Shown in pieces: positions 1 through 10,920 of a DNA stretch of 64,000 nucleotides. The stretch comes from Megalonaias nervosa (taxonomy: Eukaryota; Mollusca; Bivalvia; Unionida; Unionidae), in NCBI GenBank assembly GCA_016617855.1, contig JAECUM010006763.1:1-64000 (forward strand), in the 5' to 3' direction. Below the pieces are notes generated by a model. The model ran no database searches and had not been told where the DNA came from. It saw only the letters and a list, made by a program, of their open reading frames with translations. The position numbers and the translations under genes are program-made. Within the stretch, counting starts at the first letter, position 1, and each line of letters starts with the position of its first letter.

Positions 1-106
1 CTTATACTAACTCTCCCAGCCATGACTGACCCCCACCCCCCCTTGTACAAAGTCCTGACCCCCCTGCAAAAAATCCTGCGGGCGCCCATGTATGCATGTA
101 TTTTCT

Positions 107-385
107 AATCTTCCTTGATGCATTATTGTAAATGGCTGCTTGCAAATGCTACTTTCATAATTCTATCCATGTATATTGTATTCTTCATTGATGCAAATTT
201 TAAGTGGCAGTTTGCAAGTGCTACTTTCCTTCTGCATTATTGTAAATGGCTGCTTGCAAGTGCTACATTCATAATTCAAGTTTTCTATTCTTCATTGATG
301 CAAGCTGTAAATGGATGCTTGCAAGTGCTTAGATCTTCTTTCCTTCTGCGTCATTGTATCTTGCAGTTTGCCAACTACTGAATTG
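107..385. repeat. Degenerate minisatellite, about 5 units of 55-65 bp
   Basis: The motifs TTGCAAGTGCTACTTTC and TTCTTCATTGATGCAA recur with the intervening GTAAATGGCTGCTTGC. The 88-codon open frame across it is low complexity and looks non-coding. Confidence 0.7.
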
Positions 386-1079
386 ATTCTGTAGTTTGTC
401 GTATGGCAAAAGCTATGTCAGTTATTACAAGTTTTAATATTCTATATAAAAACTTGCTATAGCTATATCACAAGTTACACAGATTGTACCTTTAATGTAG
501 CATCAAGCACGCTGCAAGTTAGCATCACGGAAGTTAACATAAAATAATGCCTTATTATGACAATAGATGGCGCTGTGACACGTCAATTTCTTACAATACG
601 ACTACTCCCTTGACCCTAGCAACAAGAGGTTATATCACATTATGGCGTGTTTGGGGTGTCTTATTTAATATATCATTCAAATTATATTACCGCATTACAG
701 TCAGCTGATTTTATCAGAGTATTAACAGAGGTGGCCTGTAAGAAGAACAATACAAATCAAATGTATCAAATTGTATACAATTAGATGTATTTACACAATG
801 TTATATTTCCACTGACCCTTTCCACCCGATTTTTATTTGGACATTTTGTGAGTGTAATTAACCGCTGCCGCACAGTGGCAGAATAGGGTAGCCGCCTACA
901 AGCAAGGTTTAAGGTCAAATTTGTTTATATATTCTCGTTCACAATGTTATCAATTTAGCGCATGTTTATTATTTTAGAGTACAGTGCAAATTCTGCTTTT
1001 GTATCAGTAAAGACTTCATAAGGTTTGAGCAAATTGCAGATAATTGCACCTCAAGGCCATACTTTCTCTTACTTGTATA

Positions 1080-1083
<4 letters not shown>

Positions 1084-1131
<48 letters not shown>

Positions 1132-1210
1132 AATTACAGAGATGAGGATTCTGTTTATTCTCTCATCCCTATGAAATTAATTTTTACTGTTAATCTGCAG
1201 TTTACAGTGG

Positions 1211-1257
<47 letters not shown>
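1084..1257. repeat. (GA)n and (TA)n microsatellites
   Basis: A pure GA run covers about 1084-1128 and a pure TA run about 1216-1257, separated by 85 bp of unique sequence. Confidence 0.95.
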
Positions 1258-1260
<3 letters not shown>

Positions 1261-1609
1261 CACGAGATGTATACATTTTTCTTTAAAAGGAAATGAGGTG
1301 ATGGCACATTTGTAACCTGTTCCTGCATTTGACCATCTGACAAGCCATTTAGCAGAAAAATGGTAGTGTCGGTTCCTTACCTAATACCAAGTCAAGCAAC
1401 CAATACTTGTTGACCATAATGTGTGCGTTATCAAGATTTCCATAGGCTATTCCTTTGAAGAATATTAAAGCAAAATCTGTTCTAAAAGTTTAGGCAATGT
1501 TTTTTAACACTTGTTTGCCTTCCCAAATCTGTCCAGCAATTTTATGTTTGATTATTTCCAACAACTTATGCATGAATTAGACATCCAACAGTTTAATTTT
1601 TCTGCCTAT

Positions 1610-2045
1610 CACCTTGAAAGTCATGGGGCTAGCACAAGACTGTCCGAAAACACGCTCACTTACCCAGGATACACGTACACAATTATACTGAATCAAACCT
1701 TACAAAAAGACAATGATCAGTAAAATCCTGTATTATATAATTATCGAGTAAGATCAGGAGAGTTTTTTTCCCCATGTTGGTACTTATCACCAAATAAAAG
1801 ACCCCATGACTACCCTAACACAGCAAAAGACTGTCCCAAAATACCCTCAACTACCCAGGGTACATGTAGGCAATTAAATAAAATCAAACCAAATAAAGAC
1901 AGTGATCAGTAAAATTCAACCCTGTATAATTATTGAGTAAAATCAGTAGAGTTTTTTTCTCTTGTTGATACTTACTGACGGAAAGACCCTAAGACTGTCC
2001 CAAAAACACGCTCATCGACCCAGGATACATGTGTACAATTAAAAT
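1610..2045. repeat. Three diverged tandem copies of a 160-190 bp unit
   Basis: AAGACTGTCC recurs at about 1637, 1829 and 1989. Each copy is followed by CCCAGGRTACA and, in the first two, by GATCAGTAAAAT and an AGAGTTTTTTT tract. The copies differ by small indels. No coding signal was seen. Confidence 0.7.
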
Positions 2046-2322
2046 AACTTCATGAAATATGCTGTTTTGGTGCATCCTCTCTCTTTCTCTCTCTCTCTTT
2101 GAACATTGATAATTCGCTAAACTACTTTTATATTGCAAATGGCAGCACACTTAATAAGTCGGAATCATGCGTCACTACATTCATATTTCAAAATTCTGTT
2201 AAAAGTTTTTTAAAAAATCTTTATTGTGACAAAAAGCAGCTGAATAATTAGAACCTAAGGGTGCCATATTTATATTTTTAAAATTCTTGAACCAAATTAC
2301 TGATTTTAATTGGTCTGATAAT

Positions 2323-2553
2323 GGTTGTTGTTGGGTTTAACGCCATTTTTCAGCACACGATATATACATGGCGGCCAGTATTAATGCTGGAGGAAGAACC
2401 CGGGAAAACCCCGGAAAGAACCACCGACCCACAAGTAGCTACTGGCAAGCTTTCTCACATATCCACATTGGCCGAATCCGAGACTCGAACCCACGCAGAC
2501 AGAGGTGAGATGGCAGTAATCCATATCGGAGAGCGCTTTAGACCACTAGGCTT
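2323..2553 (-). mobile_element. SINE-A (tRNA-headed), minus orientation
   Basis: Read on the minus strand it has a tRNA-like head with A-box and B-box matches (AGTGGTCTAAAGCG, GGGTTCGAGTCTCGG). A body with AAGCTTGCCAGTAGCTA follows, then the shared 3' end GGCGTTAAACCC and an AAC-rich tail. A 7-bp target-site duplication TGATAAT flanks it (2316-2322, 2554-2560). The head is short by about 10 bp compared with the other copies. Confidence 0.85.
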
Positions 2554-2764
2554 TGATAATCGTAAGAATTACAATAAATAAGAGTAAAATCTCCTGTAAC
2601 ATTATGTCTTTTGTCTCTGATTATTTCCACTTTTAGAGACAAAAGTTTTAAAGGATGCACACCAGTTTTAAAACTTTTCTTTTTTTTTAAAGTACATTCA
2701 AAGGGTGAGGTTCTGTACATTAACAATGCAAATTAAGTATTGGAAAACAATCGTACACTAAATC

Positions 2765-2914
2765 TAATGTGACTGGGTGGGACATCATGCTACATGTCTG
2801 CGGCATGATGCCCCAGTGCTAGACATCACTATAAACTGCCACATGCAGACATCGTAGCGATATGACTGAAAAATTGTTAAAGCTACGCTAAAAATCCAAA
2901 TCATACACACACAT
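2765..2914 (+). mobile_element. SINE-B 3' fragment
   Basis: It matches the body of the SINE at 61322-61648: GTGGGACATCATGC, a GCATGATGCC hairpin arm, CAGTGCTAGACATCAC, and a short ACACACA tail. The tRNA-like head is absent, consistent with 5' truncation. Confidence 0.75.
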
Positions 2915-3536
2915 CTGATACTTCTAATCACAAGGAAACATTTTTATCATGATACGAACATGATTTTCCACTATTTGATTATTTCGGCTTTTGCGACAAT
3001 ATATGTTCCAAAAAAGATTGTGATAAGAATAAGAAAACCTTTAGGAATGCTTATTTTTTTTTTAAATGTCATTTTGCCTATAAACTTGTTTTTATGTGCT
3101 ATTGATGTTGCTCTGAAATACAGAAATTTCTGCCAAAGCTTATGTACAATAGTACCACAGGAAGAGATAGACGTCTTTGAGGTGCGTCAAAATGGGTGAC
3201 GTACAATAAGATCCTTACAACTAGGGGTCGTCTGATTAAAGCTCGTTAAGAAGAGTATGAGGGAATATAACATTGTCATTGACTAGTGTGCATGGGCCAG
3301 AAGCTATGGGTTGAACTTAATAAGTTTCTGGAGTCATCCTTTGGAGGAGTAATTTTTATCATACGGTTGAGGGTATTTTCCATCCAGAAAAGAGTAAATG
3401 ATGCAGTAGCAACATGTTATGTATTACTGATATTAGAATGCTGTTTCCATGGTAATGGGTATGTGAACACAAAACTGGTGTCAGAAGTGAAATAATACCA
3501 GATGCATGACAGGAAGAAAATATGACAAGGGCAGAT

Positions 3537-3750
3537 AATGTGATGTGATTTAGATTTTTAACGTAGCTTTAACAATTTTTCAGTCATATCACTACGATGT
3601 CTGCAGTGTGACAGTTTATAGTGATGTCTAGCACTGGGGCATCATGCTGCAGACATGTGGCATGATGTCCCACCCAGTCACATTGTCCTGACACCAGGCT
3701 GACCAGTCCTAACACTAACCTCTTAATGCTGAGCGCCAAGCAAGGCAGCT
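3537..3750 (-). mobile_element. SINE-B fragment, minus orientation
   Basis: It carries the SINE-B body in reverse (TTTTTAACGTAGCTTTA, GGCATGATGTCCCACC, CTAACACTAACCTCTTAATGCTGA). The head is missing beyond about 3750. It lies inverted to the copy at 3980-4242. Confidence 0.75.
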
Positions 3751-3979
3751 CAAACATGTGATAAAACAAAAATCTTATGAAAGTACTGGTCTACAACATT
3801 TCATGTAAACATGCAGTAAAAAAGTTCAAAACGACAATAATCTCTGTGTTCCTCAATTAGGCAAAATTGTATTTAAAAAGCTATGCATTTTAAAGTATCA
3901 ATATACAATTTTTTTGTGTCAAAATAACTGAAGTAGCAATGAGTCAGGCTCTATGTAACTTATCATTTCATCTTTTGTC

Positions 3980-4242
3980 GGTTCAAACCACGGCCAAGTC
4001 ATAGCAAAGACTTATAAAAATGGTACTAACAGCTTCCTCGTTAGGAGCTCAGCATTAAAAGGTTAGTGTTATAACTGGTCGGTCTGGTGTCAAGATAATG
4101 TGATTGGGTGGGACATGATGCTACATGTCTGCAGCATGATGCCCCGGTGCTAGACTTCACTATAAACTGCACACTGCTGACACCACAGCGATATAACTGA
4201 AAAATTGTTAAAGCTACATGAAAAATCCAAATTTTACACACA
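3980..4242 (+). mobile_element. SINE-B, nearly complete
   Basis: It starts inside the tRNA-like head near the B-box (GGTTCAAACCACGGCC) and continues through CTTATAAAAATGGTACTA, the conserved body hairpin region and AAAATCCAAATTTTACACACAC. With 2765-2914 and 3537-3750 it makes three family copies within 1.5 kb. Confidence 0.75.
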
Positions 4243-4378
4243 CTGGTCTTCTGTCAAGTGATCTTAAATTTAATGCCAATCTCCAAGATTTCATAAAGTT
4301 AGCAAAAAAAAATATTCGCAAAGAAAGAAGAAAAGAAAATAAATAGAAATATTTATAAACTTCCTTACTAAATATTTT

Positions 4379-4625
4379 GGGGCCCCGAGTGGCCGAGTGG
4401 TCTAAAGTGCTCCCTGTTACGGATCACTGCCATCTCATCTCTGTCTGTGTGGGTTCGAGTCTTAGGCTCAGCCAATGTGGGTACATGAGAAAGCTTGCCA
4501 GCAGCTTCTTGTGGGTCGGTGGGGTTTTTTCCGGGCTTTTCCCTTGTTCTTCCTCCACCATTTATACTGGCCGCCATGCATAGCCTATCTTGTGCTGAAA
4601 AATGGCGTTAAACCCTATAACAACA
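4379..4625 (+). mobile_element. SINE-A (tRNA-headed), full length
   Basis: The head GGGGCCCCGAGTGGCCGAGT leads into A-box TGGTCTAAAGTGC and B-box GGGTTCGAGTC. The body is shared with the other copies, and the 3' end is GGCGTTAAACCCTATAACAA. A 12-bp target-site duplication ACTAAATATTTT lies at 4367-4378 and 4626-4637. This is not a functional tRNA gene: the acceptor stem does not close and the unit is dispersed. Confidence 0.93.
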
Positions 4626-4633
4626 ACTAAATA

Positions 4634-4800
4634 TTTTAAATACATTATCGGAGTATCTTTCATTCTCTGGTTAAATGTCTAACAAACTAAGGACATTATC
4701 AGAGTGTCTTTCATTCTCTGGCTAAATGTATACGAAACTGATTAACCACATTATCAGAGTGCCTTTTATTCTCTGGTTAAATGTACGCCAAAATGATGAA
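4634..4800. repeat. Three tandem copies of a ~55 bp unit
   Basis: The motifs CATTATCAGAGTG and TTCTCTGGTTAAATGT recur three times with small changes. Confidence 0.75.
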
Positions 4801-5830
4801 GCCCTTAGCTGATGACATTTATTGCAAACTGTAATTTTTCTGCATCAAGTTCTCCGATTTTGCTTCATAGTCATGCAAGAACATTTCTTTTTCATTCATT
4901 TGCCTTTATTCACAATGTTTCATTCTTATAAAAAATATGTGATTTACATCATTTGCTCAAATTAAACATCACTATTTGAAAACCTTTAATGTATATAAAG
5001 AATATTATAATTTTCTCTTTTTGTTCATTTCTTTTACAATTTTTACCCTATATATAAAGAAAGAATACATCTTTTTGTATACAATGAGATTATTAAAGAA
5101 CATTGATGTATATACAACATCTTCATTTAAATTTAATAACATTTAGGGACAGAAAATATTTTAATAGAAATTGCTTGAATAAAGTTCATTTACGGATTAA
5201 CCCATTCATTCTTTTATGTTTATTCAAGTGGATTATACCCAAGCTTGCACAGTTTTTTTCAAACTTCAGTGAACAAGGAAAACAAATAACTAGTCAGTCC
5301 ATGTAATTAAACTTTACACAAAGTAATGACAAAATAAATTAAAATTATTTAAAAATGTTTGAAATACATCATCTAACCTTGATTATCCATGCAAAATAGC
5401 CATCATCCCCAATTTGCATACAGCCAATCAGAAAAAACGCGAACAGTTCTCTGACAACATACCATGAACTGACCCTTTGTCATTAAATCAATGTACAAGA
5501 AGCTTCCACTGTACCCTATTGTCCAAGTACCTAAAGTGAAACCCATGGTGGAAAAAGTTGCATGATTCAACTTCAACATTCATTTAAATTCATTTAATTA
5601 CTTTTATGACAATTTCCCAATGTAGAAATTTTGGTGTGGCACCAACTTGCCCTAGCTAGTGTACAGCATCAGTATTAAATGGAAAAGGTTTTATTCTTTA
5701 GCTTGCAACATTTTCTATAGTATACTGAAAATGGCAAATATATCTATTTAACATGATATTTGTTTTTAGAAAGTGAGGAAATCATCATTGTTTATGGCAC
5801 TCATTAATGCATGAAGTGATCAAAACACTC

Positions 5831-6303
5831 AAAATGAAATCAATTCAGGCTGACATGAGCTGATAGCAAATGAAATCAATTCGGGCTGACAAAAACTGAT
5901 AATAAATGAAATCAATTCGGGTTGACACAAGCTGATAGCAAATGAAATCGATTCAGGTTGACATGAGCTGATAGCAAATGAAATCAATTCAGGCTGACAA
6001 GAACTGATAGCAAATGAAATCAATTCGAGTTGACATGAGCTGATAGCAAATGAAATCAATTCGGGCTGACATGAGCTGATAGCAAATGAAATCAATTCGG
6101 GCTGACACGAGCTGATTGCAAATGAAATCAATTTGGGTTGACACGAGCTGATTGCAAATAAAATCAATTTCGGTTGACACAAGCTGTTAGAAAATGAAAT
6201 CAATTCAGGCTGACATGAGCTGATAGCAAATTAGATCAACTCAGGTTGACACAAGCTGACAGCAAATAAAATCAATTTGGGTTGACACAAGCTGATAGCA
6301 AAT
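5831..6303. repeat. 36-bp minisatellite, about 13 units
   Basis: The unit contains AAATGAAATCAATTCGGG and CTGATAGC. Because 36 is a multiple of three, the minus strand shows a 124-codon frame of repeated 12-residue blocks (CQPELISFAISS). I take this as a by-product of the array rather than a gene. Confidence 0.92.
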
Positions 6304-6457
6304 ATCATTTTTGCTAAAGCTTCAGAGGTGGGTTGGAGGGGGCTGCTTGTGACCACAATCTAACAAGAATCATTTCTTAAACAACAAAAAATGAAGTTGT
6401 TGTTTCAAAAATATATCTTTGATAGATGACGAATTAAAGGGTCACATACAATCTAGA

Positions 6458-6560
6458 CCAGTGGTTCCCAAACGTTTTTGGGCCATCGCACCTTTGGTTA
6501 TCCTCACCACCTCCTACCTTACCCCTTGGTTCACATTTAATACAATGTGAGGGTCTGAAA
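6458..6560. mobile_element. Possible hAT-like terminus
   Basis: CAGTGGTTCCCAAACG followed by TTTTTGGGCC resembles hAT transposon termini. The matching opposite end was not found, so the extent is uncertain. Confidence 0.3.
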
Positions 6561-6965
6561 ATCAGGAATTATATGATGCTTTGGAATGCGGTCAGCTAAA
6601 GCTGGCCAAGATCTCAACTAGCTGCACACCAAATTTGGTTGATATCCAAAACTAATGTGGGCAGTTAGCATGTGGAATTAAGAGAATGGGATGGGCAGAT
6701 GGAAGGAAGAATGGACAGGCCCGATATAATGTCCCCTCTTTTTCTGCAAAAAACAGGGTACAACATCATTAAATTTATATAATTTGAATCACCATAGATG
6801 TAATAATATACCCCTTGTAAAATGATGTCAAGAGTTGTCAACTCAAACCAGTCAGATGCTTATTTCATTCGATTTTAGTTGTTGTTTTTATAAAAATCAA
6901 GCAAAAAATTTAAAAAGAAAAACAGACAAAGCAGTTATGATAAAGCAGTTAGAATAAACTTGACC

Positions 6966-7243
6966 ATCAGCCATCTAAGAACTGTCCCACAACTTCTAAA
7001 ATTTGTCATCAGCCATCAAAGAGCTGTCTCACAAACTAAACTTTGTCATCAACCATCTAAGAACTGTCCCACAAGCTAATTTTGTCATCAACCATCTAAG
7101 AGCTGTCCCACAGCTTCTAAACTTTGTCATCAGCCATCTAAGAGCTGTCCCACAACTCCTAAACTTTGTCATCAGCCATCCAAGAGCTGTCACACAACTT
7201 CTAAACTTTGTCATCAGTCGTCTAAGAGCTGTCCCACAACATA
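6966..7243. repeat. 42-bp minisatellite, about 7 units
   Basis: The unit contains GTCATCAGCCATCTAAGAGC and TGTCCCACAACTTCTAAA. The length is a multiple of three, so open frames appear on both strands. Confidence 0.9.
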
Positions 7244-7892
7244 CTGACTGAACGTCTCAGATTAATGTGATTTCTAAACAGAATAAAGCGAAGAAACAAC
7301 TTAATGTAGGCTAGATATACCAAGTTCTTCATACCATAGGCCAAAAATTGAATTTTAGTTTGTTCCAATTGGGTACTTCATAAATATTCACAAGAAATGC
7401 ATACAGAAGATTTAGTCAAGACTGGAATAAAGAGAATGTGCCATTTAAGGTTTAGCACATTCAGATAAGTGATACATTCGAGGTCAGAATGTTTCCAAAG
7501 CCAGTGGTAGTAGACAAGGTCAAATATCAATTGTTGTTGTGCAAATGACAACAAAGCTGGCTTAACGATCAAGAAAATCTTTACCGATTGTAAGAATAAA
7601 CTTAACACTGGGTTTAAGGTCTAATTTGAGAAAGAAAAAAAACCCTTATACTGAGCACTTTTAGACTCTGAGATCATTCAAAAATACCTGAGGGTTGTAA
7701 TTACTGCCTGCTCATGACATCCAACGGCAGCAAATGTAAACAAATTCTACAATTATTTTTTGCAGAGTATTTCTAAAGTTTATTAAAAGTAAGTACATGA
7801 TATAATCTGCTTGGCAAATTTGTATAGCTGTATATTATTGTCCAATATACACTGATTTAAAACAAAACCTATTTTTTACAGTAATGTATGTT

Positions 7893-8075
7893 CTTCGAAA
7901 ATACTTACCCAATCATAATACCTTAGGAGAACTACCATTACCTCATAAATCCAGCCCTCCCAGATACTACTTTTAGCTCAAGAGATCTAAAAGTTGTCTG
8001 CCAACCCATTGGCAGTTGGGCAGAGTGATCTCCCCTTACATATAAGACTTGGCTGCAGGGCGCAAAGATATGTTA
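7893..8075 (+). repeat. Left inverted terminal repeat of DIRS element 1
   Basis: It runs from TTCGAAAATACTTACCCAAT through ATCCAGCCCTCCCAGA and AAGTTGTCTGCC to ATATAAGACTTGGCTGC. It pairs with the reverse complement of 12051-12235. A related start (CTTCAAATACATTACCCAAT) recurs at about 8201-8238. Confidence 0.85.
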
Positions 8076-8329
8076 TTTATTTCTAAAGAGGAAGGCACGC
8101 TCACCATAGATGTAACTGCAGGGAGGCTGGGAGGGTATATGTGTATTATAACTGGAGTATTTTCAAAGAAATGTATTTTACTGTAAAAAAAATTGGTTTC
8201 TTCTTCAAATACATTACCCAATCATAATACCTTAGGAGAATAAGTAAAAGGTGGAGGAAGGTACATCCTCTTACCCCGGAGATAAAATCTCCGATTCCCT
8301 AAGGTATAAGAGACAGCTTACAAGTAGCC

Positions 8330-10272
8330 CAACTGGAGGAGACTCCATCTGTCAGAGCACGGCTTCAAAAGGGAAAAAATTTTCCCCACGCAAATCCAGC
8401 ATAAGTCGTGAAGCCACATCTTAAGAAGCTATCAACCTGGAAAAGTGACCTGTTCAGCTGCGTATATTGGTCCTACCAGATCGAACTGGCCCTTTGGGAT
8501 GACAAATTTCTGAGATAAAATCTCTGAGAACAGTTCCGTTTGAATGCTAGGCTGGTGGCAACTGCCATAACCTCATGAGCCAAAATGCATAAAAAAGTTC
8601 ATTGAACCAGGTTTATTTCCCTGAATGCTGAGTGATTAACCCACTTGATCCAAGATGAGAAATTCTGAACTGATTATCGTCTTGACCTGATTTAAGAGAC
8701 AGAAAAAAGTCTTGATCTCCCTCTATGCACCGGCTCTGTTCAATTAAGGTACTGTTACGACCCTGTAGTCAAATTACATATGTGTTAAAATTTAAATTCT
8801 TCTAATTTGTTTCATTTTTATTTTTTTATACCACTAAATGTTATTATTATTATTATTATTATGGTGATGATTATGTTAGCAAGGTCTAATAGTTTGTTAG
8901 AAACATCATATTTATTTAAAATGTAAATGCGACTCGTGTAAGCACGATTTTTGCATGACGGTTTTTCGTATCAAGTAAACAGTGAGAAAGGGCTATGTAA
9001 ATGATTGGCTGTGACCACGTTATTTCAAAATAATACTTGTTTACGCATTGTAGTGATTTCGAAATCACACGCGTCCTTCATGCGTGTGTACATGTAATGA
9101 TGCATTAGCTTGTTTTAAATGCTCAGTTACCTGTAAGAAATTTTTGGGGGTCAGAGTCGTAATCGTAGTCAGTCGTGGTTCAGAGTCACATCCTAACATC
9201 TTACAGAGTTTATAATACCTTAAGAAAGATATTTCTGTGCTGGAAAGAGTTGCACATTCGTACGAGGAACAACATGTGTGTTATTAGTGGTGGTAGCTGT
9301 ATTTCATCTGCTTTCTAAATAATTATTTTCCCTGGAGAACAACACTACTGGCTTTGGACAAAGACATTTGATGAAATTACTTCTAAATCGGAACTGAACA
9401 ATACAAATTGTGCTTTACAGTGAAAATTCTGGACATTTTGTGTTAGCCTTCGTCTGATGTCATCATCCGCCATCTTGGATCGGAACTGAGATTCAGACTG
9501 TATCAATTTAGAACTGTTTATTCAAAGGACTTATGTTTTTTTTACAAATTTAGAACATATTTTTGGATCTTCTTCGTAAATCGTAAGTCTTGTTTCACAT
9601 ATTTATCTTCTCTCCGTGTTTTCTAGGGAAATAAATTATTTTTGTTAAAATTTACAAAGCTTGTTGTCTTCACTCTTTCTTTGTCTTACTTTGAATGAGC
9701 CGATACATAACAGTACCACTTCAAAGATCCGACAAGGTCTTGTAAGTGGCCTTCAGTTGATGTGTCAGATGAGACAGGTTTCATGAGAAAAGACTGGTTA
9801 CCCATGGAAGGGCAACAGTTCCTGGTGATGAAAGAGGATGTCATCATAAAAAAGACTGACCCATCTTGACAAAACTGCAGGTTATTTGGGTCTGAGGACA
9901 GAGTATGTATTTCACTAATTCTGCCTGCTGTTGCTAAGGCCATGAGGAAGCAGGGTTTGTAGGAAAGGTGTACCAGAATGCCAATGCAAATGGTTCAAAA
10001 GGGTTCTTGTTCAGCCTGGTTAATACCCAAGATAGGTTCCCCTTGAGGCAGAGGGTTAACGTTAGGCCATGTATACTCAAACTTGCAAGGAGATTGGATA
10101 TGTCCCTGTTTTGTTCGATATCTTCACACCCATGATGACAAAAGGTGTCAGCCATCGTCAAGCAATAGCCTTTGATCATACTCAGAGCTAATTTTCTCTC
10201 TTCAAAGAGCCAGAGGATGAAATTAGCTGTCTGCTGTATCGATGCTCCTTGTTGCTGGAGATAAACTAACAT
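8330..10272 (-). pseudogene. DIRS tyrosine recombinase relic, split by an LTR insertion
   Basis: The N-terminal part (10272 down to about 9940) has the core-binding pattern LWLFEERKLALSMIKGY. A frameshift leads to the first catalytic block, ATAGRISEIHTLSS, near 9900, with its arginine kept. The frame reaches ...SLKWY at 9713, where the LTR-like element is inserted. It resumes at 8752 with LFLSLKSG-like and then AHEVMAVATSLAF at about 8566-8580, the HxxR box with Arg replaced by Met. A FYLRNL-like box follows. Two frameshifts, stops and the lost arginine make it inactive. In DIRS elements this enzyme integrates the circular cDNA. Confidence 0.75.
8753..9712 (+). mobile_element. Solo-LTR-like element, copy 1 (960 bp)
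   Basis: It begins TGTTACGACCC and ends GATACATAACA, so it has TG...CA termini with a short TGTTA/TAACA inverted end. The flanking 4-bp duplication is GTAC (8749-8752, 9713-9716). A polyadenylation-like GGGAAATAAATT near 9628 lies about 80 bp before the end, as expected for R-U5 of an LTR. The last ~70 bp match copies at 18.3-19.2, 20.35-21.28 and 26.96-28.19 kb. No internal retroviral-type genes lie beside it, so it is read as a solo LTR; a non-autonomous element is the alternative. Confidence 0.75.
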
Positions 10273-10411
10273 TGTAGTCTAGAGAATGTCCTTGTTGTTG
10301 AGAAAAGTCACCAATGCAGATATGTCAGACACAATGAGAACTACCTTGGCCTCTCAAGTATTCTTGCCCCTAATGAAAAGCTTTCACATTGGCCATCCTC
10401 TCCTGAACTAC

Positions 10412-10920
10412 TTATATGTAGGTGTCGTTCCTGGGGAGATTATGCACCACTGGTGTCCCGAAATGATGGTAGTGGGCGGGCTCCCTTGCCTTTCGACTTG
10501 CATCGGTACAGCCTGTAATCTCGAGTGGTTGGAAGTGTAGATGCATACCCACCGTGAGCCAGGCTAGGCTACTCCAATGGTGCCTTGAATGGGTACAGAT
10601 ATTGAGATGATAGTCCAGTGGGCCAACTTGAGGACTCCATTCATGCAGACAAAACAGTAGTGTCTGCTGCTGCAATGAGCAATCCCATGCAGATAGAATT
10701 CCTTGAAAGAAAGGTGCTTCCATGGGTCGTTTCAATGCCCAATCTTGAGGGAGACAAAGGCTATGTTCTGAAGTCCATACCTAAGTGAAAGAATCAATGA
10801 GATGCTACTAGGTCATAGTTTTCCTTGTTAATAGGAAGTCCAGATTGGTAACAAGGGCCATCACGACTGGTTAGAGCTCACTGATGTTTCTGCAGGAAGT
10901 TGTCCAGGTAACCTGAGGTT
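10412..10920 (-). pseudogene. DIRS RT/RNase H relic
   Basis: The minus frames show GYLDNFLQKH near 10891-10913 (RT YLDD box, one Asp changed to Asn) and, after interrupted frames, ITGCTDASRKA near 10480 (RNase H start, family TDAS). Several stops and frameshifts interrupt the region. Order and strand agree with the recombinase relic downstream. Confidence 0.55.

Noticed and set aside
3286..3495. 69-residue plus-strand ORF
   Set aside because: No motif, neighbouring exon or codon pattern supports coding.
4379..4460. tRNA gene candidates (also at 27051, 54481, 34700-34775, 61570-61648)
   Set aside because: A-box and B-box are present but each is the head of a dispersed SINE with target duplications; the acceptor stems do not pair.
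5829..6203. Repetitive protein gene on the minus strand
   Set aside because: The frame exists only because the minisatellite unit is 36 bp; no flanking exon, start context or promoter signal was seen.
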